From assembly GCF_016615955.1 (NCBI RefSeq), contig NZ_CP067113.1, positions 2,108,001 through 2,172,000 on the forward strand: a stretch of 64,000 bases of DNA. Reading direction: 5' to 3'. Below, in pieces: positions 25,924 through 37,577 of this stretch; position 1 is the stretch's first letter; each line of letters begins with the position of its first letter. The translations under genes were made by a program, and so were the position numbers. Below the pieces are notes generated by a model. It was not told where the DNA came from, ran no database searches, and worked only from the letters and a program-made list of their open reading frames with translations. This DNA is from Luteimonas sp. MC1750 (GTDB taxonomy: Bacteria > Pseudomonadota > Gammaproteobacteria > Xanthomonadales > Xanthomonadaceae).

Positions 25924-26739
25924 ATGGGATTCCTGCAGGGCAAGCGCGCACTCATCACCGGCATCGCCAGCCAGCGCTCCATCGCCAACGGCATTGCCGA
26001 GGCCATGCACCGCGAAGGTGCGGAGCTGGCCTTCACCTACCAGAACGAGAAGCTCAAGTCGCGCGTCGAGGACGTTGCGGCGCGCCTGGGCGGCGGCCCG
26101 GTCTTCCCGCTGGACGTCACCGACGACGCGCAGATCGATGCCCTGTTCGCCGACCTCGGCAAGCACTGGCCGGACGGCTTCGACATCCTGATCCACGCCA
26201 TCGCCTTCGCCCCGCGCGAGGCGATCGCCGGGCAGTTCCTGGACGGCCTGACGCGCGACGCCTTCTCGATCGCGCAGGACATTTCCGCCTACTCGCTGGC
26301 CGCGCTGGCCAAGGGCGCGCGCCCGGCGATGCAGGGCCGCAACGGCGCCGTGCTGACCCTGAGCTACCTCGGCGCCGTGCGCACCCTCCCCAGCTACAAC
26401 GTCATGGGCGTGGCCAAGGCCAGCCTCGAGGCGACGATGCGCTACCTGGCCTACAACCTCGGCCCCGAAGGCACCCGCGTCAACGCGATCTCCGCAGGCC
26501 CGATCAAGACCCTGGCCGCAGCGGGCATCGGCGGCTTCCGCAAGATCCTCGGCCACGTCGAATCGCATGCGCCCCTGCGCCGCACGGTCAGCATCGAGGA
26601 CGTCGGCAACGTGGCCGCCTTCCTGTGCTCGGACCTGGCGTCGGGCATCACCGGCGAGGTCACCTACGTCGATGCGGGCTACAACATCGTCAGCATGACC
26701 GGCCTGGAAGAGCCTGCGGGCGACGCCGCCGCGGAGTGA
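25924..26739 (+). CDS. fabI: enoyl-ACP reductase FabI
   Basis: FabI performs the last step of each fatty-acid elongation cycle, reducing enoyl-ACP with NADH. The 271-aa protein starts [20 protein letters not shown] and has the FabI-type catalytic pattern Tyr148, Tyr158 and Lys165 ([13 protein letters not shown]), one or two residues offset from E. coli. It also has the DVTDD and [11 protein letters not shown] motifs. It lies away from the fab cluster at the window start. It is convergent with ppiD, with a strong shared terminator between. Confidence 0.96.
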   Translation: MGFLQGKRALITGIASQRSIANGIAEAMHREGAELAFTYQNEKLKSRVEDVAARLGGGPVFPLDVTDDAQIDALFADLGKHWPDGFDILIHAIAFAPREAIAGQFLDGLTRDAFSIAQDISAYSLAALAKGARPAMQGRNGAVLTLSYLGAVRTLPSYNVMGVAKASLEATMRYLAYNLGPEGTRVNAISAGPIKTLAAAGIGGFRKILGHVESHAPLRRTVSIEDVGNVAAFLCSDLASGITGEVTYVDAGYNIVSMTGLEEPAGDAAAE

Positions 26740-26786
26740 ACCCGGCCACCGCGCCGCCGCGCCCTGCGGCGTTGCGGATGGCCTGG

Positions 26787-26821
26787 AACGAAGAAGCCCG
26801 GCAGTGCCGGGCTTCTTCGTT
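26787..26821. terminator. bidirectional terminator between fabI and ppiD
   Basis: A perfect 16-bp stem AACGAAGAAGCCCGGC / GCCGGGCTTCTTCGTT around a three-base loop. T-rich CTTCTTCGTTTG is produced on both strands, so it can end both convergent transcripts. Confidence 0.85.
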
Positions 26822-26873
26822 TGTGCGGTGTGGGAAGCCGCGCGCAGGGAGCGGCAGCGCGGCGCCGCGGGCC

Positions 26874-28853
26874 TTAGAGGCGCGCTTCCACGGTGGTGAC
26901 GCGCATGCGCTGGCGCAGCGCCCGCATCAGCGCCATGGCATCCTCGTCGCCCGCCATGCGCGCGAGCTGGGCCTGCAGCATCGTGCGTTCTTCGGCGCTG
27001 GCCGAGGCGACGTCGCCCGGCGTGACCTTTTCCACCGCATAGACGACCACGCTGCCGTCCTCCTGCAGGACCCGGCCGGCCGAGACCTTGCCGTCCGCCG
27101 GGATCGGCGCGGCGAAGATGGCCTCGTTGGCTTCGGCCGACGGCATCGGCATGCCGCGCGGCGTACCCGGCATCGGCATGTGCATCCAGCCCTGCGCAGC
27201 GGCCACCTCGGACAGCGGCTTGCCAGCCGACACCTCCGCCACCGCGGCATCCGCCTGGGCCAGCACGGCCTTGCGTGCGCGGTCGGCGCGCACCGCGGCC
27301 ACCACCTCGTCGCGGACGTCGGCCAACGGGCGCTCGCGCTCCGGATCGTGCGCGGTGACCCGGATCAGCACGCTGTGGTTGGTGCCCAGCTCGATGGGGT
27401 CGCTGACCGTGCCGTCCTGCACCAGCGCGTCGGAGAACGCGGCGCGCTGCACCAGCGGGTTCGCGGCGATGCCTTCCCCGCCGCCACGGATGAACGGTCC
27501 GGCCTTCTGCACCGGAAGGCCCGCCTCGCGCGCGGCCGGACCCAGCGAGCTGGGATTGCGGTAGACCTGGTCCACCAGGCGGCCGATCAGCTCGTTGAAG
27601 GCGCGCTCGCCGTCGCTGACCGCCTGGGTGGCGGCGAGCTGCTCGCGGGCGTCCTCGAACGACACTTCCTGGCCTTCGCGCACCTCGCGCACCAGCAGCA
27701 CGTGCCAGCCGAAATCGGTCAGCACGGGCGCGCTCGGCACGCCGGGCTCGACGGCCGCCACCGCGGCATCGAAGCTCTCGCCCATGATGCCGCGCTCCAG
27801 CCAGCCGAGGTCGCCACCGGCGGCCTTCGAGCCTTCGTCGTCGGATTCCTGCTCGGCGATCGCGGCGAAGTCGGCGCCCTCGGCGCGCGCCTTGGCGGCG
27901 ATCGCATCCGCGCGCGCCTTGGCCGCGTCGCGCGCGGCGGCGTCGGCGCCCTCGGGCACGCGCACCAGGATGTGCGAGACCAGGCGCTGCTCGGGCTCGA
28001 CGAAGCGCGCCTTCTCCTGCTCGTAGCGGGTGCGCAGGGTCGCCTCGTCGGCCGGCTGGGCCGCGGGCACGTCCCCGGGGCTGATCTCGACGTACTCGAT
28101 CGAGACCTGCTCGGGCGCGCGGTATTCGCCGCGGTGTGCGTCGTACCAGGCCTGCAGCTCGGTCGCGGAGACCGCGGCGGTGTCGGCTGCGGGCGCCGGG
28201 AGCAGCGCGACCGAAGCATCGCGCTGCTGGCCAAGCAGCTCCATGATGCGGGTGACCTGGCCCTCGCTGGCGAATGCGGTCGCGGCGACGCGGCTCGGCA
28301 GCAGCACCATCTGCAGGCGCGCGCGGAGCTCGTCCTGGTGCTGGCGCGGCGTCTGCGCCGGCACCCGCGACTGCAGCAGCATCTGGTAGCGCTGCGGATC
28401 GAAGCGGCCCTCGACCTGGAATTCGGGCATCGCCTGCAGCACGTCCCGCACCTGGTCGTCGCCCACGGCGACGCCCGCGCGCTCGGCGGCGAGGCCGAGC
28501 ACGGCGCGGTCGATCAGCTGGTCGAGCACGGCCAGCTTGCTGTCCACCTGCTCGAACGCGCGCGCGTCGAATGCCTCGCCCTGGGTCGCGCGCGCCTGCT
28601 GGCGCGCCATCTCGAATTCCTGGCGGAACTCCTCCGGCGTCACTTCGCGCGACACCCACACCGCCTTGCGCACCGGCCAGACGTCCGGCGCCGAACGCCA
28701 CCACGACGGCGGGGATTCGACCTTCGCCGCGTAGTTCGCGGAGTTCTGGAACAGGTACTGCTCCATGCCGAAGAAGGCGAACGGGATCGCCAGCATGATG
28801 ACGATCGCGATGGCGATCCAGCCGGAGGTCTTGTCTCGAAGTGCTTGCAGCAT
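26874..28853 (-). CDS. ppiD: periplasmic peptidyl-prolyl isomerase/chaperone PpiD
   Basis: PpiD is an inner-membrane-anchored folding factor near the Sec translocon. The 659-aa protein begins MLQALRDKTSGWIAIAIVIM, with one transmembrane helix at about 12-34. A SurA_N-like helical region follows, then a parvulin domain at about 270-370 (LVSHILVRVPEG..., GDLGWLERGIMGESFDAA, FGWHVLLVREVREG) and a long C-terminal chaperone region. The hupB-ppiD neighbourhood with tRNAs in between is conserved in gammaproteobacteria. Length is close to the usual 620-650 aa. Confidence 0.95.
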   Translation of the reverse strand: MLQALRDKTSGWIAIAIVIMLAIPFAFFGMEQYLFQNSANYAAKVESPPSWWRSAPDVWPVRKAVWVSREVTPEEFRQEFEMARQQARATQGEAFDARAFEQVDSKLAVLDQLIDRAVLGLAAERAGVAVGDDQVRDVLQAMPEFQVEGRFDPQRYQMLLQSRVPAQTPRQHQDELRARLQMVLLPSRVAATAFASEGQVTRIMELLGQQRDASVALLPAPAADTAAVSATELQAWYDAHRGEYRAPEQVSIEYVEISPGDVPAAQPADEATLRTRYEQEKARFVEPEQRLVSHILVRVPEGADAAARDAAKARADAIAAKARAEGADFAAIAEQESDDEGSKAAGGDLGWLERGIMGESFDAAVAAVEPGVPSAPVLTDFGWHVLLVREVREGQEVSFEDAREQLAATQAVSDGERAFNELIGRLVDQVYRNPSSLGPAAREAGLPVQKAGPFIRGGGEGIAANPLVQRAAFSDALVQDGTVSDPIELGTNHSVLIRVTAHDPERERPLADVRDEVVAAVRADRARKAVLAQADAAVAEVSAGKPLSEVAAAQGWMHMPMPGTPRGMPMPSAEANEAIFAAPIPADGKVSAGRVLQEDGSVVVYAVEKVTPGDVASASAEERTMLQAQLARMAGDEDAMALMRALRQRMRVTTVEARL

Positions 28854-28931
28854 GTCAGGGCGCGCGTTGGACGTAGCCGCGCAGTCTAGCGCATGGCCGG
28901 GCGCTACGGCCCCGCGGCGCGGAAAAGAAGA

Positions 28932-28953
28932 AAGGCGCCCTTTCGGGCGCCTT
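28932..28953 (-). terminator. terminator below tRNA-Asp
   Basis: AAGGCGCCC-gaaa-GGGCGCCTT on the minus strand is followed by TCTTCTTTTC, a good T-rich tract. It lies 12 bp below the tRNA-Asp 3' end and ends the hupB-tRNA transcript before ppiD. Confidence 0.8.
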
Positions 28954-28964
28954 CCTGGTGTGAC

Positions 28965-29041
28965 TGGCGGAGTGGACGGGACTCGAACCCGCGACCTCCG
29001 GCGTGACAGGCCAGCATTCTAACCAACTGAACTACCACTCC
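28965..29041 (-). tRNA. tRNA-Asp(GTC)
   Basis: A 77-nt tRNA with CCA encoded. On the minus strand the acceptor is GGAGTGG/CCACTCC, the D arm is GTTCAGTTGGTTAGAA, the anticodon loop is CTGTCAC (GTC) and the T loop is GTTCGAAC. It is the second of two tRNAs between hupB and ppiD. Confidence 0.97.
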
Positions 29042-29073
29042 GCGTCGTCGAACCTGTTGCGAACGTCAGACCC

Positions 29074-29148
29074 TGGTGGGTGCTGAGGGGATCGAACCCC
29101 CGACCCTCTCCGTGTAAGGGAGACGCTCTACCGCTGAGCTAAGCACCC
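29074..29148 (-). tRNA. tRNA-Val(TAC)
   Basis: A 75-nt tRNA with CCA encoded. Minus strand: acceptor GGGTGCT/AGCACCC, D arm TAGCTCAGCGGTAGAGC, anticodon loop CTTACAC (TAC) and T loop GTTCGATC. It starts 11 bp after hupB, so it is likely processed from the hupB transcript. Confidence 0.97.
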
Positions 29149-29159
29149 ATGCGGGCCGC

Positions 29160-29432
29160 TTAGTTTACTGCATCCTTCAGCGCTTTGCCAGCCTTGAAGA
29201 CAGGATTTTTCGAAGCGGCGATCGCAATCTCTTCACCGGTACGCGGATTGCGGCCCGTGCGCGCGGCGCGCTCCTTGACCTGGAAGGTACCGAAGCCCAC
29301 CAGGGCCACGGTGTCGCCCTGCTTCAGCGCCGTGCCCACCGACGACAGCACCGCGTCGACAGCGCGCGCGGCATCGGCCTTGGACAGGTTGGCCTCGTCG
29401 GCAACGGCCTGGACCAGATCATTCTTGTTCAT
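29160..29432 (-). CDS. hupB: DNA-binding protein HU-beta
   Basis: HU bends and compacts DNA as a dimer. The 90-aa protein begins [20 protein letters not shown] and has the signature [18 protein letters not shown], with the proline-tipped arm NPRTGEEI. It follows lon, an order seen in many gammaproteobacteria. The AGGAG ahead of the ATG gives a good ribosome site. Nothing unusual is seen. Confidence 0.97.
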   Translation of the reverse strand: MNKNDLVQAVADEANLSKADAARAVDAVLSSVGTALKQGDTVALVGFGTFQVKERAARTGRNPRTGEEIAIAASKNPVFKAGKALKDAVN

Positions 29433-29596
29433 CTATTCGGTGCTCCTGCGCAGCACAAGGCCGCTCGTGTGGTGGCGGGCGTGCGGGCGGTGTTGACCGC
29501 CGGCGGCTCCGGGTTCGCGTGCGGCCAGCGGCCGTCGATGCGAGCGCGACTTTATACCAGCGCGCCCGCACCCACGCAAGAAAAACGTGCGCTCCG

Positions 29597-32023
<2,427 letters not shown>

Positions 32024-32177
32024 CGGGACTCCTGGGATGGCGGGCGGCTGGTTGCCGCATGCGTCCCGTTATGGGGCCCGACGGTGGTCCTTGCAAGCAC
32101 TGCCGAGTGTCGCCCGGACAGGTCGCGGGGAAGCTGGCGTTCAGTCTGGAGGCAGGCGGAATTCGCCCGCGGGAATC

Positions 32178-32292
32178 CCTGCAGGAGCGGCTACAGCCGC
32201 GATCGCGATCCGGGATCCACGGCTCGTCGGGGATCTACCACTCGTCCGCGAGCGCGACTTTCCGCGATCGCGGCTGTAGCCGCTCCTACAGG
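32178..32292. repeat. paired REP-like repeats (GGAGCGGCTACAGCCGCGA family)
   Basis: Two arms of about 30 bases in inverted orientation (32178-32207 and 32263-32292), each containing GGAGCGGCTACAGCCGCGAT or its complement, match with one difference and enclose about 55 bp. They fill much of the clpX-lon gap. Each arm is itself palindromic (CGGCTACAGCCG). This resembles the imperfect palindromic repeats scattered in xanthomonad genomes. Confidence 0.85.
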
Positions 32293-32319
32293 ATCGAGCG
32301 GGTGCAGGCCCGGGACGGA

Positions 32320-33609
32320 TCAGTCTCCGGATGCGGCCTTGGCCGGCGGAGCGGCAGGCGTCTCGTAGATGAGATAGGGATCGGACTTGTGCTCGATCAC
32401 CGACTCGTCGACCACGACCTTGCTCACGTTTTCCTGCGACGGCAGGTCGTACATCGTGTCCAGCAGCACCGATTCGACGATGGTGCGCAGGCCACGGGCG
32501 CCGGTCTTGCGCTTGAGCGCCTTGCGCGCGATGGCGGCAAGCGCGTCGGGCCGGAACTCCAGTTCCACGCCCTCCATCTCGAACAGCTTGCGGAACTGCT
32601 TGGTGATGGCGTTCTTCGGCTCCGACAGGATCTTGACCAGCGCGGCCTCGTCGAGCTCCTCGAGCGTCGCGACCACCGGCAGGCGGCCGACGAACTCGGG
32701 GATCAGGCCGAACTTGATCAGGTCCTCGGGCTCGACCTCGGCCAGCACCTTGCCGACTTCGGCCTTGCGCTCGGAGCTCTTGAGCTTGGCGCCGAAGCCG
32801 ATGCCGCCGGCCTCGGTGGACCGGGCCTGGATGATCTTGTCCAGGCCGGCGAACGCGCCACCGACGATGAACAGGATATTGCGCGTATCAACCTGCAGGA
32901 ATTCCTGCTGCGGGTGCTTGCGACCGCCCTGCGGCGGGACGCTGGCGACCGTGCCTTCGATGAGCTTCAGCAGCGCCTGCTGCACGCCCTCGCCCGAGAC
33001 ATCGCGGGTGATCGACGGGTTCTCGCTCTTGCGCGAGATCTTGTCGATCTCGTCGATGTAGACGATGCCCTGCTGCGCCTTCTCGACGTCGTAATCGCAC
33101 TTCTGCAGCAGCTTCTGGATGATGTTTTCGACGTCCTCGCCGACATAGCCGGCTTCGGTCAGCGTCGTGGCATCGGCCATGGTGAACGGCACGTTCAACA
33201 TGCGCGCCAGGGTCTCGGCCAGGAGCGTCTTGCCGGAGCCGGTCGGGCCCACGAGCAGGATGTTCGACTTGGCCAGCTCGACCTCGTCGTTCTTCTGCCG
33301 GCTCTCGATGCGCTTGTAGTGGTTGTACACCGCCACCGCGAGCGTCTTCTTCGCCCGCTGCTGCCCGATCACGTACTGGTCGAGGACCTCGAGGATCTCC
33401 TTCGGCTTGGGCAGCGAGCTGCGCGCACTCTGCGCCTTCTCCTCGAGTTCCTCGCGGATGATGTCGTTGCACAGCTCGACGCATTCATCGCAGATGAACA
33501 CGCTCGGGCCCGCGATCAGCTTGCGGACCTCATGCTGGCTCTTCCCGCAGAACGAGCAGTAGAGGATCTTGCTGCTGTCGCCGGAACGGCCCTGTCTGTC
33601 TTCGGTCAT
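32320..33609 (-). CDS. clpX: ClpX ATPase subunit of ClpXP
   Basis: ClpX unfolds substrates and feeds them to ClpP. The 429-aa protein has the N-terminal four-Cys zinc domain (Cys18, Cys21, Cys40, Cys43), Walker A GPTGSGKT (120-127), Walker B YIDEIDKI, the pore motif [10 protein letters not shown] and sensor-2 region [10 protein letters not shown]. The ATG at 33609 ([10 protein letters not shown]) is preferred over an earlier one at 33672. It lies 126 bp after clpP and before lon, the standard order. Confidence 0.97.
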   Translation of the reverse strand: MTEDRQGRSGDSSKILYCSFCGKSQHEVRKLIAGPSVFICDECVELCNDIIREELEEKAQSARSSLPKPKEILEVLDQYVIGQQRAKKTLAVAVYNHYKRIESRQKNDEVELAKSNILLVGPTGSGKTLLAETLARMLNVPFTMADATTLTEAGYVGEDVENIIQKLLQKCDYDVEKAQQGIVYIDEIDKISRKSENPSITRDVSGEGVQQALLKLIEGTVASVPPQGGRKHPQQEFLQVDTRNILFIVGGAFAGLDKIIQARSTEAGGIGFGAKLKSSERKAEVGKVLAEVEPEDLIKFGLIPEFVGRLPVVATLEELDEAALVKILSEPKNAITKQFRKLFEMEGVELEFRPDALAAIARKALKRKTGARGLRTIVESVLLDTMYDLPSQENVSKVVVDESVIEHKSDPYLIYETPAAPPAKAASGD

Positions 33610-33735
33610 GCCTTCGCCAATCGGTGTATCGGAGTGTCGGGTCGAGAATAGCACCCGGGCCCCTTGCCGCAAGCGCGGCGGGGCCCGGGCCGCCGCGGAC
33701 GGACCGCGGCGTGGTGTGGCCGGTCGGCCAGCCGG

Positions 33736-34362
33736 TCAGGCGGGCTGGATCGAGTCTTCCGGGCGGCGCTCGAGCACCTGGTCCACCAGGCCGTATTCAC
33801 GCGCGGCCTCGGCGCTCTTGAAGTTGTCGCGCTCGGTGTCGTGCGCGACGGTTTCGATCGACTGGCCGGTGTGGCGGGCCAGGATCGCGTTCAGGTTCTG
33901 CTTCATCGACAGGATCTCACGGGCGTGGATCTCGATGTCCGTGGCCTGGCCCTGGAAGCCGCCCAGGGGCTGGTGGATCATCACCCGCGAGTTCGGCAGT
34001 GCGTAGCGCTTGCCGGCCGCGCCGGAGGCGAGCAGCAGCGCGCCCATGCTGGCCGCCTGGCCGACGCAGATCGTGCTCACGTCGGGCTTGATGAACTGCA
34101 TGGTGTCGTAGATCGCCATGCCCGCCGTGACGATTCCGCCCGGCGAGTTGATGTACAGGTTGATGTCCTTCTCGGGGTTCTCGGCCTCGAGGAAGAGCAT
34201 CTGCGCCACGATGACGTTGGCCACGTGGTCGTCGATCGGGCCCACGAGGAAGATCACCCGCTCCTTCAGCAGGCGCGAGTAGATGTCGTACGCGCGCTCG
34301 CCGCGGCTGGTCTGTTCGACCACCATCGGAACGAGGTTCAGGGCCCGGGTCTGGATGCTCAT
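33736..34362 (-). CDS. clpP: ATP-dependent Clp protease proteolytic subunit
   Basis: ClpP forms the barrel-shaped serine peptidase used by ClpX and ClpA. The 208-aa product has the catalytic triad Ser105 ([10 protein letters not shown]), His130 ([10 protein letters not shown]) and Asp179 (HDTERDNF), and the INSPGG hydrogen-bond motif. A propeptide is likely removed at the N-terminus. It follows trigger factor by 24 bp, probably co-transcribed. Confidence 0.97.
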   Translation of the reverse strand: MSIQTRALNLVPMVVEQTSRGERAYDIYSRLLKERVIFLVGPIDDHVANVIVAQMLFLEAENPEKDINLYINSPGGIVTAGMAIYDTMQFIKPDVSTICVGQAASMGALLLASGAAGKRYALPNSRVMIHQPLGGFQGQATDIEIHAREILSMKQNLNAILARHTGQSIETVAHDTERDNFKSAEAAREYGLVDQVLERRPEDSIQPA

Positions 34363-34386
34363 GTCAATCCTGTGTCAGCGGACGCG

Positions 34387-35685
34387 TCACGCCTGCGGCG
34401 CGATCGCCTCCTGGAAGGTCAGCTGCTGGTCGGTGTGTTCGGCGCGCTCGGCGATCCAGTCGATCACCTGCTCCTCCATCACCCGGTTCTGCAGTCCACC
34501 CATAAGCTGGGGATCGTTCCGGTACAAGTCAATGACCTGCTGCGGCTCTTCGTAGGTCGAGGCGATCAGGCGCAGGGTCTCGTCCAGGCGCTTGCGGTCG
34601 AGCACCAGCTGGTGCTTGCGCGCGACCTCGCCGACCAGCAGGCCGACCAGCACGCGCTTGCGCGCAGGCTCGATGAAGTTCTGGTGCGCGTCGGCCGGGG
34701 GCTGCGACGGGCGGCCCTGGCGGCGGGCCTGCTCGGCCACCTGCGCGACCAGCGCATGGGCCTCCTGCTCCACCAGGTTCGGCGGCAGCTCGACCGAGGC
34801 GAAGGCCTCGACCAGCTGCTCGCCGACGGCGCGGCGCAGGCGGTTCATCAGCGCGCCCTTCAGTTCGCGCTCGAGGTTGGTGCGGATATCCGAGCGGAAC
34901 TGCTCCATCTCGCCGCTCTTGACGCCGAAGCTGCGGATGAACGCCGCGTCGGCCTCGGGCAGCATCGCCTCGGACACCTGCTCGGCCTTCAGGTGCACCC
35001 GGGCGGTCTTGCCGGCGAGCTCGGGCACCCGCCACTCGGCCGGGAACGCCACCTCGATGTCCTTCTCGTCGCCGGTGGACATGCCGACCAGCGCCTGTTC
35101 GATGTCGGGAAGCATCGCGCCCGAGCCGATCACCGAGACGCCGCGCTCGACGCCTTCGGCCGGCAGGCGCGCGTCCTCGACCTCGGACCAGGTTTCGATG
35201 TCGACCGCGTCGCCTTCCTTGGCCGGGCGGTTGACCGCCGACCAGCTGCGGCGCTGCTGGCGCAGGTTCTCGATCATGCGGTCGATGTCTTCCTCGGTGA
35301 CCTCGGCCACCGCGCGCTCGACCTTCAGGCCCGAGACGTCGAGGTCGCCGAAGTCCGGCACCACCTCGAACGTCGCCACGTAGGCCAGGTCGTCGCCCTC
35401 GGCCGGCTCGATCTTCGGCTGGCCGGCGATGCGCAGCGCGTTGTCGCGCAGGGCGCCATCGAAGCCCTCGCGCAGCAGGCCGTCGCGCACTTCGCTGCGC
35501 ACCTGCTGGCCGAAGCGCTGCTCGATCACCTTCGCGGGCACCTTGCCGGGGCGGAAGCCCTTGATGCGCGCGGTGCGGGCGATTTCGCGCAGGCGGCCGC
35601 CCACCTGGTCCTGCAGGCGGTCGGCCGGCAGGTTGATGGTCATCCTGCGCCCGAGGTTGCCGACGGTCTCGACTGAAACTTGCAT
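34387..35685 (-). CDS. tig: trigger factor
   Basis: Trigger factor is the ribosome-bound chaperone that meets nascent chains. The 432-aa protein starts [20 protein letters not shown] and has the L23-docking signature GFRPGKVP (about residues 42-49). A FKBP-type PPIase domain (about 150-240) and a C-terminal helical cradle follow. Length matches E. coli (432 aa). The ATG at 35685 fits the family; the upstream open frame runs over tRNA genes and is not coding. It is divergent from the tRNA cluster. Confidence 0.97.
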   Translation of the reverse strand: MQVSVETVGNLGRRMTINLPADRLQDQVGGRLREIARTARIKGFRPGKVPAKVIEQRFGQQVRSEVRDGLLREGFDGALRDNALRIAGQPKIEPAEGDDLAYVATFEVVPDFGDLDVSGLKVERAVAEVTEEDIDRMIENLRQQRRSWSAVNRPAKEGDAVDIETWSEVEDARLPAEGVERGVSVIGSGAMLPDIEQALVGMSTGDEKDIEVAFPAEWRVPELAGKTARVHLKAEQVSEAMLPEADAAFIRSFGVKSGEMEQFRSDIRTNLERELKGALMNRLRRAVGEQLVEAFASVELPPNLVEQEAHALVAQVAEQARRQGRPSQPPADAHQNFIEPARKRVLVGLLVGEVARKHQLVLDRKRLDETLRLIASTYEEPQQVIDLYRNDPQLMGGLQNRVMEEQVIDWIAERAEHTDQQLTFQEAIAPQA

Positions 35686-35888
35686 ACCCACTCCTGCCGC
35701 CGCGGCGATGGCCGCGGGCATTGATTGTCTGGTTGGCCGGCCTGCCGGGCTGTGCCCGCGTCCGGCGACGGAACGGGATATTTTGGCGGAATCCGGCGGA
35801 TGCCGCCAGCACCGCGCGTTGACACCTCCCGGGGCGCTCCCGACAATGCCCTGCGGACGGCCTGCCTGCGGGCCCGCGCCGCATCCGT

Positions 35889-35965
35889 CGGGGTATAGCG
35901 CAGTCTGGTAGCGCGCCTGCTTTGGGAGCAGGATGTCGGGGGTTCGAATCCCTCTACCCCGACCA
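35889..35965 (+). tRNA. tRNA-Pro(TGG)
   Basis: A 77-nt tRNA with CCA encoded. Acceptor CGGGGTA/TACCCCG, anticodon loop TTTGGGA (TGG) and T loop GTTCGAATC. First of a five-tRNA cluster. Confidence 0.96.
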
Positions 35966-35969
35966 CTCC

Positions 35970-36046
35970 GCGCCCGTAGCTCAACCGGATAGAGCACCGG
36001 CCTTCTAAGCCGGTGGTTGCAGGTTCGAGTCCTGCCGGGCGCGCCA
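35970..36046 (+). tRNA. tRNA-Arg(TCT)
   Basis: A 77-nt tRNA with CCA encoded. Acceptor GCGCCCG/CGGGCGC, anticodon loop CTTCTAA (TCT, reads AGA/AGG) and T loop GTTCGAGTC. Only four bases separate it from tRNA-Pro. Confidence 0.96.
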
Positions 36047-36086
36047 TGCCGGTCCGCACACGTGGCACTTTTCCGCGTGACCGCGC

Positions 36087-36092
36087 TACAAT
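36087..36092 (+). promoter_or_regulatory. possible internal -10 ahead of tRNA-His
   Basis: TACAAT in GCGCTACAATGGCC lies 34 bp ahead of tRNA-His, in the only sizeable gap (80 bp) before the end of the tRNA operon. No clear -35 is visible. Confidence 0.35.
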
Positions 36093-36126
36093 GGCCGGCC
36101 AGCCGGCGATGTCGGCAGGTTCCAAT

Positions 36127-36204
<78 letters not shown>

Positions 36205-36270
36205 GTTTCCCCCCGCATGGCGGTCAAGTGTTGATCGACCGGCCATCGGTTTGGTAGGATTTCCCGCTCG

Positions 36271-36346
36271 GGGCCGTTAGCTCAGTTGGTAGAGCAGTTG
36301 ACTCTTAATCAATAGGTCCAAGGTTCGAATCCTTGACGGCCCACCA
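36271..36346 (+). tRNA. tRNA-Lys(CTT)
   Basis: A 76-nt tRNA with CCA encoded. Acceptor GGGCCGT/ACGGCCC, anticodon loop CTCTTAA (CTT, reads AAG) and T loop GTTCGAATC. A terminator follows directly. Confidence 0.96.
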
Positions 36347-36355
36347 AACCCGAAG

Positions 36356-36381
36356 CGCCCGGCCCTGCCGGGCGTTTTTTT
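36356..36381 (+). terminator. terminator after tRNA-Lys
   Basis: CGCCCGGC-cct-GCCGGGCG followed by TTTTTTT. A classic rho-independent terminator that ends the Pro-Arg-His-Lys transcript, so tRNA-Leu needs its own promoter. Confidence 0.92.
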
Positions 36382-36406
36382 GTCCGCGGGACGGCTGCGG
36401 GCCAGC

Positions 36407-36494
<88 letters not shown>

Positions 36495-36564
36495 CGACGC
36501 GTCCGCCGCGCGGCGCCGTGTATCCTCGCCCCTGGCAATGTTCACTGAACCCCTGGGGGAATCC

Positions 36565-37326
36565 ATGCGCAGCGGCAATCCGGTCCTGTCCGACTCCACG
36601 TTTCTCGACCTCGGCAGCGGCACCGTGGTGTCGCGTGACGCCGGGGCCATGACGATCAACGGCACGGTCAACAAGACCGCCTTCCTGCTGTTGCTCACCG
36701 TGCTGACCGCGGCCTTCGCCTGGAGCCAGGCCTTCACCGCCGCCGGCGAGCTCGCACCCGGCTTCTCCATCTATGTGTGGGGCGGCGCGATCGGCGGCTT
36801 CATCCTGGCCCTGGTCACGGTGTTCAAGAAGGAATGGGCGCCGGTCACCGCGCCGATGTACGCCCTGGTGGAAGGCTTCTTCCTGGGCGCGATCTCGGCG
36901 CTCTACAGCCACCTGTACGAAGGCATCGTCATGCAGGCGGTGATGCTGACGTTCGGCACCCTGTTCGCGCTGCTCTTCGCCTACCGCTCGGGCTGGATCA
37001 AGGCCACCGAGAACTTCAAGCTGGGCGTGGTCGCGGCCACCGGCGGCATCGCGCTGGTCTATCTCGCGACCATCGTGCTGGGGCTGTTCGGGATCAACAT
37101 CCCGATGATCCACGACAACGGCATCGTCGGCATCGGCTTCAGCCTGTTCGTCATCGTGATCGCGGCGCTGAACCTGGTGCTGGACTTCGACTTCATCGAG
37201 ACCGGTGCCGAGCAGGGCGCGCCGAAGTACATGGAGTGGTACGGCGCGTTCGGCCTGATGGTCACCCTGGTGTGGCTGTACATCGAGTTCCTGCGCCTGC
37301 TGGCCAAGCTCCAGTCGCGCAACTGA
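36565..37326 (+). CDS. Bax inhibitor-1/YccA-family membrane protein
   Basis: This 253-aa protein has an approximately 45-residue cytoplasmic N-terminus (MRSGNPVLSDSTFLDLGSG) and then seven hydrophobic helices up to the C-terminus. It resembles the Bax inhibitor-1-like group related to YccA, whose E. coli member modulates the FtsH protease. LDFDFIETGAEQGAPKYMEWYGAFG carries the acidic C-terminal signature. The ATG at 36565 is preferred over 36538 because a TATCCT -10 lies at 36521. The exact role here is unknown. Confidence 0.88.
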   Translation: MRSGNPVLSDSTFLDLGSGTVVSRDAGAMTINGTVNKTAFLLLLTVLTAAFAWSQAFTAAGELAPGFSIYVWGGAIGGFILALVTVFKKEWAPVTAPMYALVEGFFLGAISALYSHLYEGIVMQAVMLTFGTLFALLFAYRSGWIKATENFKLGVVAATGGIALVYLATIVLGLFGINIPMIHDNGIVGIGFSLFVIVIAALNLVLDFDFIETGAEQGAPKYMEWYGAFGLMVTLVWLYIEFLRLLAKLQSRN

Positions 37327-37352
37327 GCCCTCTTCGCCGAAGCTTGATTCCC

Positions 37353-37380
37353 GAAGGGCGCCCGATGGGCGCCCTTCTTC
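37353..37380 (+). terminator. terminator after the YccA-family gene
   Basis: GAAGGGCGCCC-gat-GGGCGCCCTTC followed by TTCC. The 11-bp perfect stem lies 27 bp after the stop codon. Confidence 0.8.
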
Positions 37381-37411
37381 CTGGGCGCCTTGGAGCCATG
37401 GTGGAACAGCG

Positions 37412-37560
37412 TTTGCCACGGATCTGCGCGGATCAAAGCGGATTCACGCGGATAGAGCAAAGCTTTGGGAAAAGGCGGGCGCGTGATGCCGCGACAGGCC
37501 GACTCCTGCTCCTGCCTTATCCGCGTGAATCCGCTCTGATCCGCGCAAATCCGTGGCAAG
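37412..37560. repeat. long inverted repeat (TTGCCACGGATCTGCGCGGAT family)
   Basis: Arms 37412-37453 and 37519-37560 (about 42 bp) are complementary with three differences and flank 66 bp. Each arm is built from iterations of CGCGGAT or CGGATT at about 10-bp spacing. A shorter piece of the same family occurs at 2501-2527 and a more diverged one at 3599-3620. It lies between two convergent genes. Such units are typical of non-autonomous dispersed repeats. Confidence 0.85.
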
Positions 37561-37577
37561 GCTTCTGCTGTTGGCAG

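Noticed and set aside
25731..28889. 1052-codon plus-strand frame across fabI and ppiD
   Set aside because: It overlaps fabI out of frame and ppiD antisense; composition is that of a shadow frame.
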